NCBI RefSeq assembly: GCF_000975155.1
Contig: NZ_BBRG01000004.1
Location: 1-64,000 of the forward strand
Origin: Demequina globuliformis
GTDB lineage: Bacteria; Actinomycetota; Actinomycetes; Actinomycetales; Demequinaceae
Direction: 5' to 3'
DNA length: 64,000 nt
Positions 20,140 to 29,255 of the stretch are shown here, piece by piece. The translations under genes and the position numbers were made by a program. Numbering within the stretch: position 1 is the stretch's first letter; every line of letters begins with the position of its first letter. The notes beneath the pieces were generated by a model. It did no database searches, was not told the DNA's origin, and was given only the letters and a program-made list of their open reading frames with translations.

Positions 20140-21495
20140 TTAGCCAATCGACTCGATGTCGGCGACTGCCTTGTCCCACGATGCCGCGGGGTCGTCGGTG
20201 CCGTCTTCGACGCGGGTCAGCGCGTTGTTGATGGCGTCGTTGACCTGGAAGTAGTACTCACCCTTGTAGGGGCTCGGAACCACGGCCTGGGCGCGCTCGG
20301 CGAAGATCTCACCGATGGGTGCGTCATTGAAGTAAGCGTTGACGGCGCCGGTCACGGCCGGGTCGTCGTACGCAGCAACCTGCGAGGGGTAGGTACCAGC
20401 GTTAGCGAACGCCTTGGCCTGCTGCTCGGGAGCGGTCAGCCAGTTGGCGAATGCAGTAGCGGCCTCGACGTTCTCGCCGTTGGCGGGAACGGTCAGCCAC
20501 GATCCACCCCAGTTACCGCCACCGTTCGGGTAGACGTTGGCCAGGTTCCAGTCGGTGGTGTCAGTGGCGTTGCCCTCGATCACACCGAGCATCCACGGCG
20601 GGCACAGCATCGTGGCGTAAGCGCCGTTCGACAGACCTGCGAACCAGTCCTCGGTCCACTGTCCGAAGTGCGACGACTGCGTCTCGGATGCCGCCATCAG
20701 CTGGTCGTAGTTTGCCTTGACGGCCTCGTTGTCCAGGACGATCAGTTCGCCGGACTCGGGGTCTTCGTAGGCCACGTCGAGCTGGTTGGTCATGCCCTGC
20801 CAGATGCCGGAGGCCGAGTCGAAGAACGCGCTGCCGCCGGAACCGTCAACGTAGTCGTCACCGACTGCGAAGAAGTTGTCCCAGTCGCCGTCGAGCAGAG
20901 TGGCGACCTCGTCAGGCGAGCTGGGCAGGCCAGCGGCCTCGAACAGGTCGGCGCGGTAGCAGACGCCCTGGGGGCCGGTGTCCGTGCCGTAGCCGATCAG
21001 ACGGCCGTCAGCGTCGGTGGCGCCAGCCTCGACGTAGTCAACCCAGCGGCCCTCGACCTCGGGGTCGGAGAGGTCCGCGAGGAGGTCCGAGTACTGCATG
21101 ACCTCGGGCATCCAGTCAACCTCGACCATCTCGACGTCGGCGAGACCGCCGGGGCCGAGCTTGGTGAAGAAGTTCTCGCGGGCGTCACCGGACTCGGCCT
21201 TGCGGTCGTAGGTGATGGTGACGTTGGGGTTGAGCTCCATGTACTCCTCGATGAGGTCGTACTGGTAGTCGGCGTCGTTCTCGGAGTTCGAGAAGCCGGG
21301 GGTGTTGAAGGTCGCGAGGGTCAGCGAGACCGGGTCGCCGCTGCCTTCCGCCTCATCGGTGGCCTCGGCGGTTGCGCCGCCGGTGGCCTCATCGGTGGTG
21401 TCGCCGTCGTCTGACGAGCAGGCCGCCAAGGTGAGGGCAAAGATTGCAGTGCCGGCAACTGCGCCGAGCATCTTCTTGCGTCGCGTGAAGCTCAC
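20140..21495 (-). CDS. Sugar ABC transporter solute-binding lipoprotein
   Basis: A 451-residue extracellular binding protein (family 1). The signal peptide ends in lipobox LAAC with Cys26, followed by an acidic, Thr-rich linker. GTG 21495 is chosen because AAGGAG sits 5 bp upstream and it gives a normal lipoprotein signal. The mature part has the family's hinge and aromatic-rich segments (EWTEDWFAGLSNGAYATMLCPPWMLG). It is the first gene of the operon, downstream of three palindromic LacI-type sites. The ligand is unknown; sequence alone does not separate cellobiose, xylose or other sugars. Confidence 0.93.
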   Translation of the reverse strand: MSFTRRKKMLGAVAGTAIFALTLAACSSDDGDTTDEATGGATAEATDEAEGSGDPVSLTLATFNTPGFSNSENDADYQYDLIEEYMELNPNVTITYDRKAESGDARENFFTKLGPGGLADVEMVEVDWMPEVMQYSDLLADLSDPEVEGRWVDYVEAGATDADGRLIGYGTDTGPQGVCYRADLFEAAGLPSSPDEVATLLDGDWDNFFAVGDDYVDGSGGSAFFDSASGIWQGMTNQLDVAYEDPESGELIVLDNEAVKANYDQLMAASETQSSHFGQWTEDWFAGLSNGAYATMLCPPWMLGVIEGNATDTTDWNLANVYPNGGGNWGGSWLTVPANGENVEAATAFANWLTAPEQQAKAFANAGTYPSQVAAYDDPAVTGAVNAYFNDAPIGEIFAERAQAVVPSPYKGEYYFQVNDAINNALTRVEDGTDDPAASWDKAVADIESIG

Positions 21496-21531
21496 GTTCA
21501 CTCCTTTGTGAGAAGGGTTGTCATGCCCGGC

Positions 21532-21543
21532 GAGAGCGCTCTC
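21532..21543. promoter_or_regulatory. LacI-type operator 1
   Basis: A perfect 12-bp palindrome, gagagcgctctc, with the central CG of LacI-family sites lies 37 bp upstream of the binding-protein start. Confidence 0.7.
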
Positions 21544-21550
21544 TCCAACG

Positions 21551-21566
21551 GTGAGAGCGCTTTCAC
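21551..21566. promoter_or_regulatory. LacI-type operator 2
   Basis: gtgagagcgctttcac is a near-perfect palindrome (one mismatched pair) of the same family as operator 1, about two helical turns further upstream. The pair suits a dimer-of-dimers or cooperative binding by the operon's own LacI protein. Confidence 0.7.
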
Positions 21567-21623
21567 GAGCTGGCTTCACCGTAGGTCTGCGCAAATGTGG
21601 CTGTCAACGCGAAATGGGCTGTA

Positions 21624-21633
21624 GAAACGTTTC
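21624..21633. promoter_or_regulatory. Additional LacI/catabolite-type palindrome
   Basis: gaaacgtttc is a perfect 10-bp palindrome with a different half-site from the two operators nearer the gene. It may bind a second LacI-family regulator. Confidence 0.45.
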
Positions 21634-21706
21634 GATACCGAACCGTTACCGACCGCGATGTTCCGTAATCGAAACGATGCGAAAACCCCGCCGTAACGCG
21701 CCGAGG

Positions 21707-22792
21707 CTAGATGTCGCGCTTGGCGAGCGTGGCTTGGCCCAAGACGCGCGTTCCCGCGTAGACCACGAGCGACTGCCCGGCTGCGACGCCGCGCATGGGG
21801 CTGTCCAGCTCGACGCTGAGGCGATCCCCGCGCAGGACAACCCGGCCCGGCGTGGTCGAGCCGTGAGCGCGCACCTGTGCCTCGCACGGCGTGGGCTCGG
21901 TCGCGGGCACGTCTGGCGCCAGCCACACGGCATCCTCGCCCTCGAGGGTCGTGACGGACAGCAAGGTCTCGGGCCCCACCGTCACCACATTGCGCGCGGT
22001 ATCCACATCGGTCACGTAGCGCGGTGCACCATCCGCTGCCGGCCGGCCAATTCCCAGCCCACGGCGCTGACCCACGGTGTACGCGTACGCACCCCCGTGG
22101 GAACCGACGACTTCGCCTGACTCATCGCGAATCTCGCCGGGCTTCTCCCCCAGTTCCCGCTGCAGGAAGCCCTTGGTGTCGCCGTCTGCCACAAAGCAGA
22201 TGTCGTAGGAGTCTGGCTTGTTGGACACACCCAGTCCACGGGCGGCCGCTTCCGCACGCACCTCCGCCTTCGACGCCATGTCTCCCAGCGGGAACATGGA
22301 CTGCGCGACTTTGTCAGGCCCCATCACCGCGAGGACATAGGACTGGTCCTTCAGAGGGTCGCGAGCGCGATGCAGCTCGCGCACTCCGTCATCGCGAATC
22401 TCGATGCGCGCGTAGTGGCCGGTCGCCACCGCGTCAAAGCCAAGGGCGTCCGCCCTCTCGAGCAGGGTGTCGAACTTGATGTGCTCGTTGCAGCGCACGC
22501 ACGGGTTCGGAGTGCGGCCGGCGGCATATTCCGACAGGAAGTCCTTGACGACCAGGTCGTGAAACTCGTCGGACAGGTCCCATACGTAGTACGGAATGCC
22601 CAGCTTGTCGGCAGCCCGGCGGGCGTCGTTGGAGTCCTCAATCGAGCAACATCCGCGCGAGCCAGAGCGGAACTGGTCGCGGTTGCGGCTGAGTGCCATG
22701 TGAACGCCAACCACGTCGTGGCCGGCGTCGACGGCACGCGCCGCAGCGACGGCGGAGTCGACTCCACCTGACAGGGCAGCTAGGACACGCAT
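21707..22792 (-). CDS. mnmA: tRNA-specific 2-thiouridylase MnmA
   Basis: A 361-residue enzyme that thiolates U34 of Lys, Glu and Gln tRNAs. The N-terminal ATP-binding P-loop is [12 protein letters not shown]. The catalytic cysteines are in [12 protein letters not shown] and [12 protein letters not shown]. The C-terminal region is the beta-barrel pair. ATG 22792 is chosen because GGAGGT lies 5 bp upstream and it directly precedes the P-loop; the longer frame adds ten unrelated residues. The sulfur donor is probably supplied by the cysteine desulfurase encoded at 24672 on the same strand. Confidence 0.97.
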   Translation of the reverse strand: MRVLAALSGGVDSAVAAARAVDAGHDVVGVHMALSRNRDQFRSGSRGCCSIEDSNDARRAADKLGIPYYVWDLSDEFHDLVVKDFLSEYAAGRTPNPCVRCNEHIKFDTLLERADALGFDAVATGHYARIEIRDDGVRELHRARDPLKDQSYVLAVMGPDKVAQSMFPLGDMASKAEVRAEAAARGLGVSNKPDSYDICFVADGDTKGFLQRELGEKPGEIRDESGEVVGSHGGAYAYTVGQRRGLGIGRPAADGAPRYVTDVDTARNVVTVGPETLLSVTTLEGEDAVWLAPDVPATEPTPCEAQVRAHGSTTPGRVVLRGDRLSVELDSPMRGVAAGQSLVVYAGTRVLGQATLAKRDI

Positions 22793-22840
22793 GGGGGACC
22801 TCCAGAACGATTGCCCATCCATGGTACGCGGCCCGGCGAC

Positions 22841-22855
22841 GGGCCGATGCTGGGG
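22841..22855 (+). repeat. Copy of GGGCCGATGC junction motif
   Basis: gggccgatgctgggg lies in the 63-bp gap between the phosphatase stop and the mnmA start. Confidence 0.5.
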
Positions 22856-23569
22856 CTAAGCCGCCATCAGTCGCGCCGTCAGAGCGGCGAGGGTCTCGGG
22901 GTCGCCGCCGTGGTCGAGGTACCAGCGCTGCGCTCCCCCGGCCTCTTCCCAGCGGTCGAGCACGGCCTCGATGGCATGAGCCGGCGCCTCGAACACCTCG
23001 GGCGGCACCGAGCCCAATGCGGCCTGGGCGAACTCGGCGGGGACGCCCCGCATCATGCGCGCGATGACCGCCTCCATGTGGGGGCCAGTGGCGCAGTAGT
23101 CCGCGACGATGCGCTCACGCGCCACGCCCACCAGCGACAGCACGAGCGCGGCGAGCACACCGGTGCGGTCCTTCCCCACGGAGCAGTGAAACAGCACGGG
23201 GGCGTCTGCCACGGCCAGCTCTCTCGTGGCGCGGGTCAACGCTCGCGCCGCGGCTCCCTCCGTCATGTGTGCGTAGAGAGCCTCGAGTGAGGTGAGTGTC
23301 TGATGTGCAGCGTCGCCAGTGAGGTTGGCCTCGTCGAGCACCTCGAGGTCGATGATCGTGCTCGTGCGCGCGAGCCCGTGGGGCCGACCCTTCTCCTGGG
23401 CGCCCCTTAGGTCGATGACAGTAGCGGGCGGCCATGGCTCGAGGCCCTCCGGGACGCCGTCCCCTTCGGCTGGCGCATCCGCGCGGAAGAGGACTCCGCG
23501 GCGCAGCCCGGCAGCGGCATCGGCGAGATCCCTGGCATTGGCGAGGGCGGGAGGGGCGTCAGGTGTCAC
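22856..23569 (-). CDS. Tyrosine-type protein phosphatase
   Basis: A 237-residue protein with the C(X)5R signature of cysteine phosphatases in HCSVGKDRTG (the P-loop cysteine is followed by SVGKDR). The preceding region has VIDLRGAQEKGRP, typical of the Y_phosphatase3 group, which in mycobacteria includes secreted PtpB. No signal peptide is visible here. I prefer GTG 23569 (TPDAPPALANARDLADAAAG follows) over ATG 23593, because AAAGGAT lies just upstream of the GTG. The substrate may be a phosphoprotein or phosphoinositide. It is probably co-transcribed with mnmA. Confidence 0.85.
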   Translation of the reverse strand: MTPDAPPALANARDLADAAAGLRRGVLFRADAPAEGDGVPEGLEPWPPATVIDLRGAQEKGRPHGLARTSTIIDLEVLDEANLTGDAAHQTLTSLEALYAHMTEGAAARALTRATRELAVADAPVLFHCSVGKDRTGVLAALVLSLVGVARERIVADYCATGPHMEAVIARMMRGVPAEFAQAALGSVPPEVFEAPAHAIEAVLDRWEEAGGAQRWYLDHGGDPETLAALTARLMAA

Positions 23570-23668
23570 GGGCGATCCTTTCCACCACTTCACCGTAGCT
23601 GCCGCCCGTTGCGCTGCGCGCCTTTCCCGGTAGTGGCGGCGGACCGGCCAACCTGGAAGAATTCCCCC

Positions 23669-24655
23669 ATGCCCCCACGCGTCCTCGCAGCCACCCTTGC
23701 CGCTGGCCTGGTCCTGACCACCGCAGCGTGCTCATCCGACATCGACCCCACGACGGCGAAGGACCCCTTGCGGGAGAGCCAGTGGGGCCTGGACGCCATC
23801 GGTGTTCCCGCCGTCTGGGCTCAGGGATACACGGGCGAAGGAATCGTCATTGCGGTCGTCGACACCGGGGTCGACGACACGCACCCCGACCTCCGTGGCC
23901 GCACTGTCGACGGTCGGGACTTCGTCGACGACGACCGTAGGCCCAAGGATGAGAACGGGCACGGCACGCACGTCGCGGGGATCGCGGCCGCGGCGGCCAA
24001 CGACAAGGGCATCATTGGCGCGGCGCCGGGAGCGAAGATCATGCCTTTGCGTGTCCTCGACGCCTCGGGCGCCGGCGGCAACCAGGACATTGCCGATGCG
24101 ATCGATTGGGCCGTCGACAATGGGGCGGACGTGATCAACCTGTCGTTGGACGAGACGGGCCTGCTGGGCCGCATCGAGAAGGGCGGCGTGATCAATGAGT
24201 CCATTAGCGCCGCCTATGAGGCGGGCGTCGCAGTCGTTGCCGCCTCCGGAAACTCCGCCGAAACTGGGCAGCAGTACCAGCTCGATACTGAGGTGCTGGT
24301 CGTCAATGCCTCGAACGAACTCGAGCTCCCGGCGGTCTACACCAACTCGGGTGACGTGCGCGCCGTCTCAGCCCCGGGCTCGCGCATCTTGTCCACGGTA
24401 CCCACGTACGCGACCACGATCTTCCCCGACGGCTCCGACGGCTACGAGACCCTGTCAGGCACGTCCATGGCGTCTCCGCTGGTGGCCGGCGCCACGGCCC
24501 TCCTGATGTCCGCGGGACTCACAGTCGACCAGGTCTTTGGCTTGTTGACGGATACCGCGGAAAATCACTGGGAAGCGGAGCGACTTGACGCGGGCATCAT
24601 CAATGTCGAGGCGGCCCTCAACGAGGCGATCGCTCAGGGCCTCACCGACAGTTGA
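23669..24655 (+). CDS. Subtilisin-family serine protease lipoprotein
   Basis: A 328-residue S8 protease anchored outside the membrane. The signal peptide ends at a lipobox (TTAAC, Cys at about residue 20). All catalytic residues are present: Asp in VVDTGVDDTHPD, His in NGHGTHVAG, the oxyanion Asn in AASGNSAE and Ser in LSGTSMASP. There is almost no propeptide, only about 20 residues between the lipid cysteine and the catalytic domain, which is short for a subtilisin. ATG 23669 fits the signal peptide. It sits alone between the divergent phosphatase and the convergent desulfurase. Confidence 0.92.
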   Translation: MPPRVLAATLAAGLVLTTAACSSDIDPTTAKDPLRESQWGLDAIGVPAVWAQGYTGEGIVIAVVDTGVDDTHPDLRGRTVDGRDFVDDDRRPKDENGHGTHVAGIAAAAANDKGIIGAAPGAKIMPLRVLDASGAGGNQDIADAIDWAVDNGADVINLSLDETGLLGRIEKGGVINESISAAYEAGVAVVAASGNSAETGQQYQLDTEVLVVNASNELELPAVYTNSGDVRAVSAPGSRILSTVPTYATTIFPDGSDGYETLSGTSMASPLVAGATALLMSAGLTVDQVFGLLTDTAENHWEAERLDAGIINVEAALNEAIAQGLTDS

Positions 24656-24671
24656 CAAGCGGGCGCCAGCC

Positions 24672-25838
24672 TCACCGAATACGCCGCGCACGCTCCACTG
24701 CCTCCGGCAAGGCCCCCATCAGCGCATCAATGTCGCCGCTGGTCGTGGTGTGGCCAAGCGAGAACCTCATGGTTGAAGACGCGTCTGCGGCGCTGTAGCC
24801 CATCGCCATGAGGACGTGACTGGACTGATGCACGCCCGCCGAGCAGGCAGCACCGTTGGACGCGAGGATCCCCTGACTGTCGAGCATGAACATGAGGGCG
24901 TCGGGGTCGGCCCCTGGGAAGCACACGTGGACGTTGCCCGGCAACCGGCCAGGCCCCAGTCCTGTGCCCGTCAGCGCCGCATCCGGGATCGTGGCAAGGA
25001 TGCGTTCGACGGCATGCGCCTGGAGCTCACGTAGGCGCGCGGCCTCGCCCTCCAGGTGATCGACCGCCCAATCGAGAGCGGCCGCGGTGGCCGCAAAGCC
25101 AGCCGCGTCCAGCGTGCCCGAACGGATCTGCCGCTCCTGACCGCCGCCGTGCGTCACGGGCATCAGCCGCTCGGTCCGGGTCACGACGAGCGCGCCCACC
25201 CCTACGGGCCCGCCCACCTTGTGCGCGCTGAGAGATAGAGCTGTCGCGCCGGAATGAGCAAAGTCCACCGGAACGTGCCCGACGGCCTGCACCGCGTCGG
25301 TGTGGAACGGCACCCCGTGGGCCGCCGCGAGCGCGGCCACCTCGGCAACCGGCTGCACCGTCCCGACCTCGTTGTTGGCCCACATGACGGAGATGAGGGC
25401 GGTCGACTCGGCGTGGGCAGCGAGTTCATTCTTCACGGCGTCCAGGTCCACGCGCCCATGGGCGTCGACCGGCAGCAGGACCAGCTGTGCGCCATGCTCC
25501 GCGGCGAGCCATTCCGCGGGCTCAAGCACCGCGTGGTGCTCAACTGCGCTGATCACAATGCGAGTTCGGCGGGCATCAGCCTGTCGCCGCGCCCAATACA
25601 GGCCCTTGATGGCCAGATTGTCCGCCTCCGTGCCGCCAGAGGTCCAGATCACCTCGCTTGGATGCGCGCCAACGGCAGCCGCGACGCGCTCGCGAGCGTC
25701 GTCGACAACTGCGCGCGCCCGCCGTCCCCCTGCATGCGAGGCGGAGGGGTTGCCCACCAGTCCCGCATGCGCGGCGAGCGCCTCTGCGGCGACGTCCACC
25801 ATGGGCGTGGTCGCGGCATGATCAAGGTAGTGGGCCAT
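24672..25838 (-). CDS. Cysteine desulfurase (NifS/IscS type)
   Basis: A 388-residue PLP enzyme that takes sulfur from cysteine for Fe-S clusters and tRNA thiolation. The PLP lysine is in LSAHKVGGPVGVGALV. The catalytic cysteine is in the SNGAACSAGVHQSSHVL loop, the short-loop group I type. The N-terminus MAHYLDHAATTPM is typical. In actinobacteria this gene is usually next to mnmA; here a phosphatase and a lipoprotein protease lie between them. Confidence 0.96.
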   Translation of the reverse strand: MAHYLDHAATTPMVDVAAEALAAHAGLVGNPSASHAGGRRARAVVDDARERVAAAVGAHPSEVIWTSGGTEADNLAIKGLYWARRQADARRTRIVISAVEHHAVLEPAEWLAAEHGAQLVLLPVDAHGRVDLDAVKNELAAHAESTALISVMWANNEVGTVQPVAEVAALAAAHGVPFHTDAVQAVGHVPVDFAHSGATALSLSAHKVGGPVGVGALVVTRTERLMPVTHGGGQERQIRSGTLDAAGFAATAAALDWAVDHLEGEAARLRELQAHAVERILATIPDAALTGTGLGPGRLPGNVHVCFPGADPDALMFMLDSQGILASNGAACSAGVHQSSHVLMAMGYSAADASSTMRFSLGHTTTSGDIDALMGALPEAVERARRIR

Positions 25839-25878
25839 GCGTCGTCATTGTACGGAGCGCGGCGCTAGCGTGGTGGGC

Positions 25879-26304
25879 ATGGAGATACCTGGCTCGCCCC
25901 GCTTGCACGACCTCGCGCTCATGGCGCTCGACCACGGCACGGCGTCCGCGGAAGACGGGCCTGTGATTCCGTTTGTGGTCGCCGAGGATGCCTCGGGCAA
26001 GCGCAGTCTCGCCCGGTTCTCCGCAGGCACACTCGAAGCCAGCGTGCAGTTCGCTTTCGATCACGCGAAGACTTCTGACGCTACCCGCATCGCCGTGTGC
26101 TTTGACGGCTTCATCACGCTCGAAGACGGGCGCTTTGATGCCGTGTGGGTCGTCGCGCAAGAGCGCTCGGACGAGGCCGCCATCACGTTTTACCAGCGCT
26201 ACCGCACGGCCCACTCGGCGCTGGGGTTCGCGCCGATCGGCAACGCCGGCTTCGCGGGTGATAACGATCCACTCTTTGCCGCCGACGAGCACCACGAGGG
26301 CTGA
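25879..26304 (+). CDS. Conserved-looking protein of unknown function (141 aa)
   Basis: A 141-residue acidic soluble protein without a signal peptide. It alternates predicted beta strands and helices (VIPFVVAEDASGKRSLARF, then TRIAVCFDGFITLEDGRFDAVWVVA). I do not recognise the family. ATG 25879 is chosen over the longer frame because the upstream part overlaps the divergent desulfurase start region. It ends 11 bp before a strong terminator shared with the convergent nuclease gene. Confidence 0.65.
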   Translation: MEIPGSPRLHDLALMALDHGTASAEDGPVIPFVVAEDASGKRSLARFSAGTLEASVQFAFDHAKTSDATRIAVCFDGFITLEDGRFDAVWVVAQERSDEAAITFYQRYRTAHSALGFAPIGNAGFAGDNDPLFAADEHHEG

Positions 26305-26314
26305 TGCGCCCATA

Positions 26315-26357
26315 GGTGAGGGCCGATGCCAGGGTGACCCTAGCATCGGCCCTCACC
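26315..26357. terminator. Bidirectional terminator built on the GGCCGATGC motif
   Basis: Arms ggtgagggccgatgc/gcatcggccctcacc (15 bp, perfect) enclose a second small stem (aggg/ccct). It lies between convergent genes and contains the repeated motif in both arms. Confidence 0.8.
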
Positions 26358-26369
26358 GCGTCGGGGGTG

Positions 26370-29108
26370 CTACCCGAGGGTGCACGCCTCGCCATTGAGG
26401 GTGACGTTCTCCACGCCCTCCGCCCCGGCTGGCGCGCTACCGACGAAGCCGACCGTCACGGACCTCCCTGGCGCGAGCGCACCGTTCCACGACATCGACG
26501 CGACGCCCACGCGGTCTCCCTCCTGCCGCCAGGTCCCGGACCAGCCATTGGTGACGACTTCACCTGCGGTGAAGTCGAACCCAAGGTCCCACCCATTCAC
26601 GGGCTCGTCACCCGTGTTGGTGATCCACAGTTGAGAGATGAACCCACCGGGCCATTGGCCATGGATCTCGTAGGACACCTGGCACGTGGGCTCCGGCGTC
26701 ACCAGGTCCAGTCCAATCAGCACGGGGTCGTGGTCGGAGGTGCGGTACATGTCCGGCGCGTAGAGCGACTCGACCTGCGCCGCGCTCTTGAACTCCGTGT
26801 TGTAGTCAAGCACCCCGGGCTCGTCCGCGTTGATGTGGAGGTGCGCGGAATCCGTCACCTGCTGCGCAAGTGTCGCCGATCCGAACACGTAGTCGAGCGA
26901 CCCCCACTGGCCGTCGAAGACGTAGGAGTAGTCCTCCGCGAGGTCCACGTAGCCCGCCTCGCGCAGAACATCGATGGGATCCTCCTGGGCATAGGAGTTG
27001 AGGTCGCCCATGATGAGGACATCGCCCTCCTCCACCCCCGTGGGGTGCGTCGTGAGCCAGTCGACAAGAGCCTCAGCCCCCAGGCGGCGCGTCTCGTTCC
27101 AGCACGCCGCACCGTCGCCCTGATCGGCATCAGGCCCCACCTCGGGGCAAGAACCCTTCGACTTCCAGTGATTCGTGACAACCGTGAAAGTCTCTCCCGT
27201 GGCGTTGTCTTCAAATGTTTGCGCAAGCGACGGACGGTTGCGGTCGTCATCGAACCGTTCGTCGACACGTGAGTCGAGGACTGCATGGTCCCCGGCCTCG
27301 GATACGGCTTCGGCGTCGTAGAGCAGTCCCACGCGGATCACGTCGGTGCCAATCACCCCCGTGTCCACGTAGGTCCACGTCGTTGTCCCGGTCGCGGTGT
27401 TCATCGCATCTGCGAGCGCGGCAAGCGGCTCGACACCTGGGGTGTTTTCCATCTCCATGATTCCCACCACGTCAGCGTCGAGCTCACTCAGGGCCGCGAC
27501 CAGTTTCGCGGTCTGACGCTCTAACTCCTGCGCACTATCAGCGCCGCGGCAGTACTGTTCGGCTCCGACGGGACCGCACACCGGTCCGTTGCCGTCGACA
27601 GTCGTGAAGAAGTTGAGCACGTTGAAGCTCGCCACCTGAAGGTCACCCCCCACGTCCGGGGCGGAGGTGGGACGTTCGTTCGCGGCGACAAAATTCGGTG
27701 ACGCGGCGTCGACGCTCGGGGGCCTCACCCGCCAGGCGTTGCCGCTGGCGGCATTGCCCGCCCAGGTGTACGTCATCACACCGGTCAGCCCAGTGACGGT
27801 GTCCCCACCGCGCAGGGTGTTCGCGGCGCTGAGGGGCTGTCCTCCACGACCCATGGGGTCAACGTTTTGGAGGTTTCGAGCATCGTCGACCTTGATGCGA
27901 GCGAGGTCGTTGGTGGCCTGCAAGGCCACGGCGTCAGCACCGGGCTCGGCCACCGCGGTCGGCTGATCCAACTTGCCGGTACCCGAGACCGTCACTTCGT
28001 TGAAACGACCAAGCAGATAGATCTCGGTCACCGTCAACTCATCTGCGAAGGTCACTTGCATGCCCTCGTAGCGCTCAGCATAAGAGGCATCGGGAAACGG
28101 CAACTCCACCGGCACAGAGGTCACGGAGGCTCCAGAGCGGAGCGTCGACACCGCAGCGTTCGTTAGCTGCGTCTGCCCCTGAAACTCTGAGACGGTGCCG
28201 GTCACGGAGACGTCGTCGCCCAGCGCGACCTCGTTTGCACCCCCGTTGAAGACGAAGAGGGCTTCCGACGTGGCGGGGTCGTCGTCATGCTCGCCGTCGC
28301 GGGACTGCACGTAAAAACCGCGCAACGCACCCTCGGCTGAGGGGCCCTCGTAGTCACCCACCACGATGCCTTCAACAGTCACGTCGGTTCCCACATACGG
28401 CGAGGCATCGGAGGCGCCCTGCACGGTGCCGATGGGCAAGGCGCTGGCGTCACCTCCATCGCCGCCATCACCAGGGTCCCCTCCGTCGCCCCCGTCTCCT
28501 GGATCCGTGGAGCCACCCGGACCGCAGGTGGACTCGTGAGTTCCCAAGCCGTCGACCGTGTTCGAGGCGAACGCCTCCCACTCGGACGCGTCGTAGGTCA
28601 CCGTGCCGTCACAGACCGCGGCATCGCGCCTCAGCGTGACGTTTTCTCCCCACGTGGGCCGCTCCCCCACGACCCCAAGCACGTCGATCACGTTCCCGGC
28701 GCTCACAAGCGTGACCGCGTCGTCTCCGTTCCACTGCACGGACCCCGACACTTGGTCTGCGAGCGCAGCCACATCGTTGGTGCCGGACGTGGTCGAACTC
28801 GCCAACACGTACACGTCGCCCGGCGCCAAGGTTCCCTCGAGACCAATACGTGAACTTGGGCTCGCCGCCCCGTTCTGGTACGGCTCGACCGCGTAGTCAG
28901 ACAGGTCGACCGGCGCGCTGGTGCCGTTATAGATTTCGATCGCCTTGTTGAAGCCAGATCCCTCGACGTACTCGGAGACAACGAGGTCGTCGGCGTAGAC
29001 GGCCGCGGTGGCCGCACTGTCCTCGTCGTGTGCGCTGGCAGGCGCGGCGGCAAGCCCGCCTGCCCCGATCAGCGACACCGTTGTCACCATTGCAGTCAGC
29101 ATGCGCAT
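26370..29108 (-). CDS. Secreted ExeM/NucH-like nuclease with cellulose-binding module
   Basis: This is a 912-residue exported protein. A signal peptide (MRMLTAMVTTVSLIGAGG, then AAPASA) is followed by a lamin-tail domain (DLVVSEYVEGSGFNKAIEIYNG), a Gly/Asp-rich linker and an OB-like domain of the ExeM type. An endonuclease/exonuclease/phosphatase domain follows, with MEMENTPG, GDLNSYAQEDPI and SDHDPVLI carrying metal and catalytic residues. The last 104 residues (809-912) are a family 2 carbohydrate-binding module: terminal cysteines C809 and C909, and aromatic residues in FISQLWITN, NGWSGTW and SMSWNG. The module normally binds cellulose, so the nuclease may be held on plant debris. ATG 29108 has GGGAG upstream. 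Confidence 0.92.
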   Translation of the reverse strand: MRMLTAMVTTVSLIGAGGLAAAPASAHDEDSAATAAVYADDLVVSEYVEGSGFNKAIEIYNGTSAPVDLSDYAVEPYQNGAASPSSRIGLEGTLAPGDVYVLASSTTSGTNDVAALADQVSGSVQWNGDDAVTLVSAGNVIDVLGVVGERPTWGENVTLRRDAAVCDGTVTYDASEWEAFASNTVDGLGTHESTCGPGGSTDPGDGGDGGDPGDGGDGGDASALPIGTVQGASDASPYVGTDVTVEGIVVGDYEGPSAEGALRGFYVQSRDGEHDDDPATSEALFVFNGGANEVALGDDVSVTGTVSEFQGQTQLTNAAVSTLRSGASVTSVPVELPFPDASYAERYEGMQVTFADELTVTEIYLLGRFNEVTVSGTGKLDQPTAVAEPGADAVALQATNDLARIKVDDARNLQNVDPMGRGGQPLSAANTLRGGDTVTGLTGVMTYTWAGNAASGNAWRVRPPSVDAASPNFVAANERPTSAPDVGGDLQVASFNVLNFFTTVDGNGPVCGPVGAEQYCRGADSAQELERQTAKLVAALSELDADVVGIMEMENTPGVEPLAALADAMNTATGTTTWTYVDTGVIGTDVIRVGLLYDAEAVSEAGDHAVLDSRVDERFDDDRNRPSLAQTFEDNATGETFTVVTNHWKSKGSCPEVGPDADQGDGAACWNETRRLGAEALVDWLTTHPTGVEEGDVLIMGDLNSYAQEDPIDVLREAGYVDLAEDYSYVFDGQWGSLDYVFGSATLAQQVTDSAHLHINADEPGVLDYNTEFKSAAQVESLYAPDMYRTSDHDPVLIGLDLVTPEPTCQVSYEIHGQWPGGFISQLWITNTGDEPVNGWDLGFDFTAGEVVTNGWSGTWRQEGDRVGVASMSWNGALAPGRSVTVGFVGSAPAGAEGVENVTLNGEACTLG

Positions 29109-29255
29109 GAAAACTCCCTGGTAGTTAATGTTCCTCCACGCTAACGGCATTCGCCCTCAGATTCCCGGCAAACAGGACAAACCTCTCGTGAACGCTCCAT
29201 GACCGACACGTGGCCGGCCACGTAGGCTGGACGGACCTCGAGGTAAGGAGACCCC

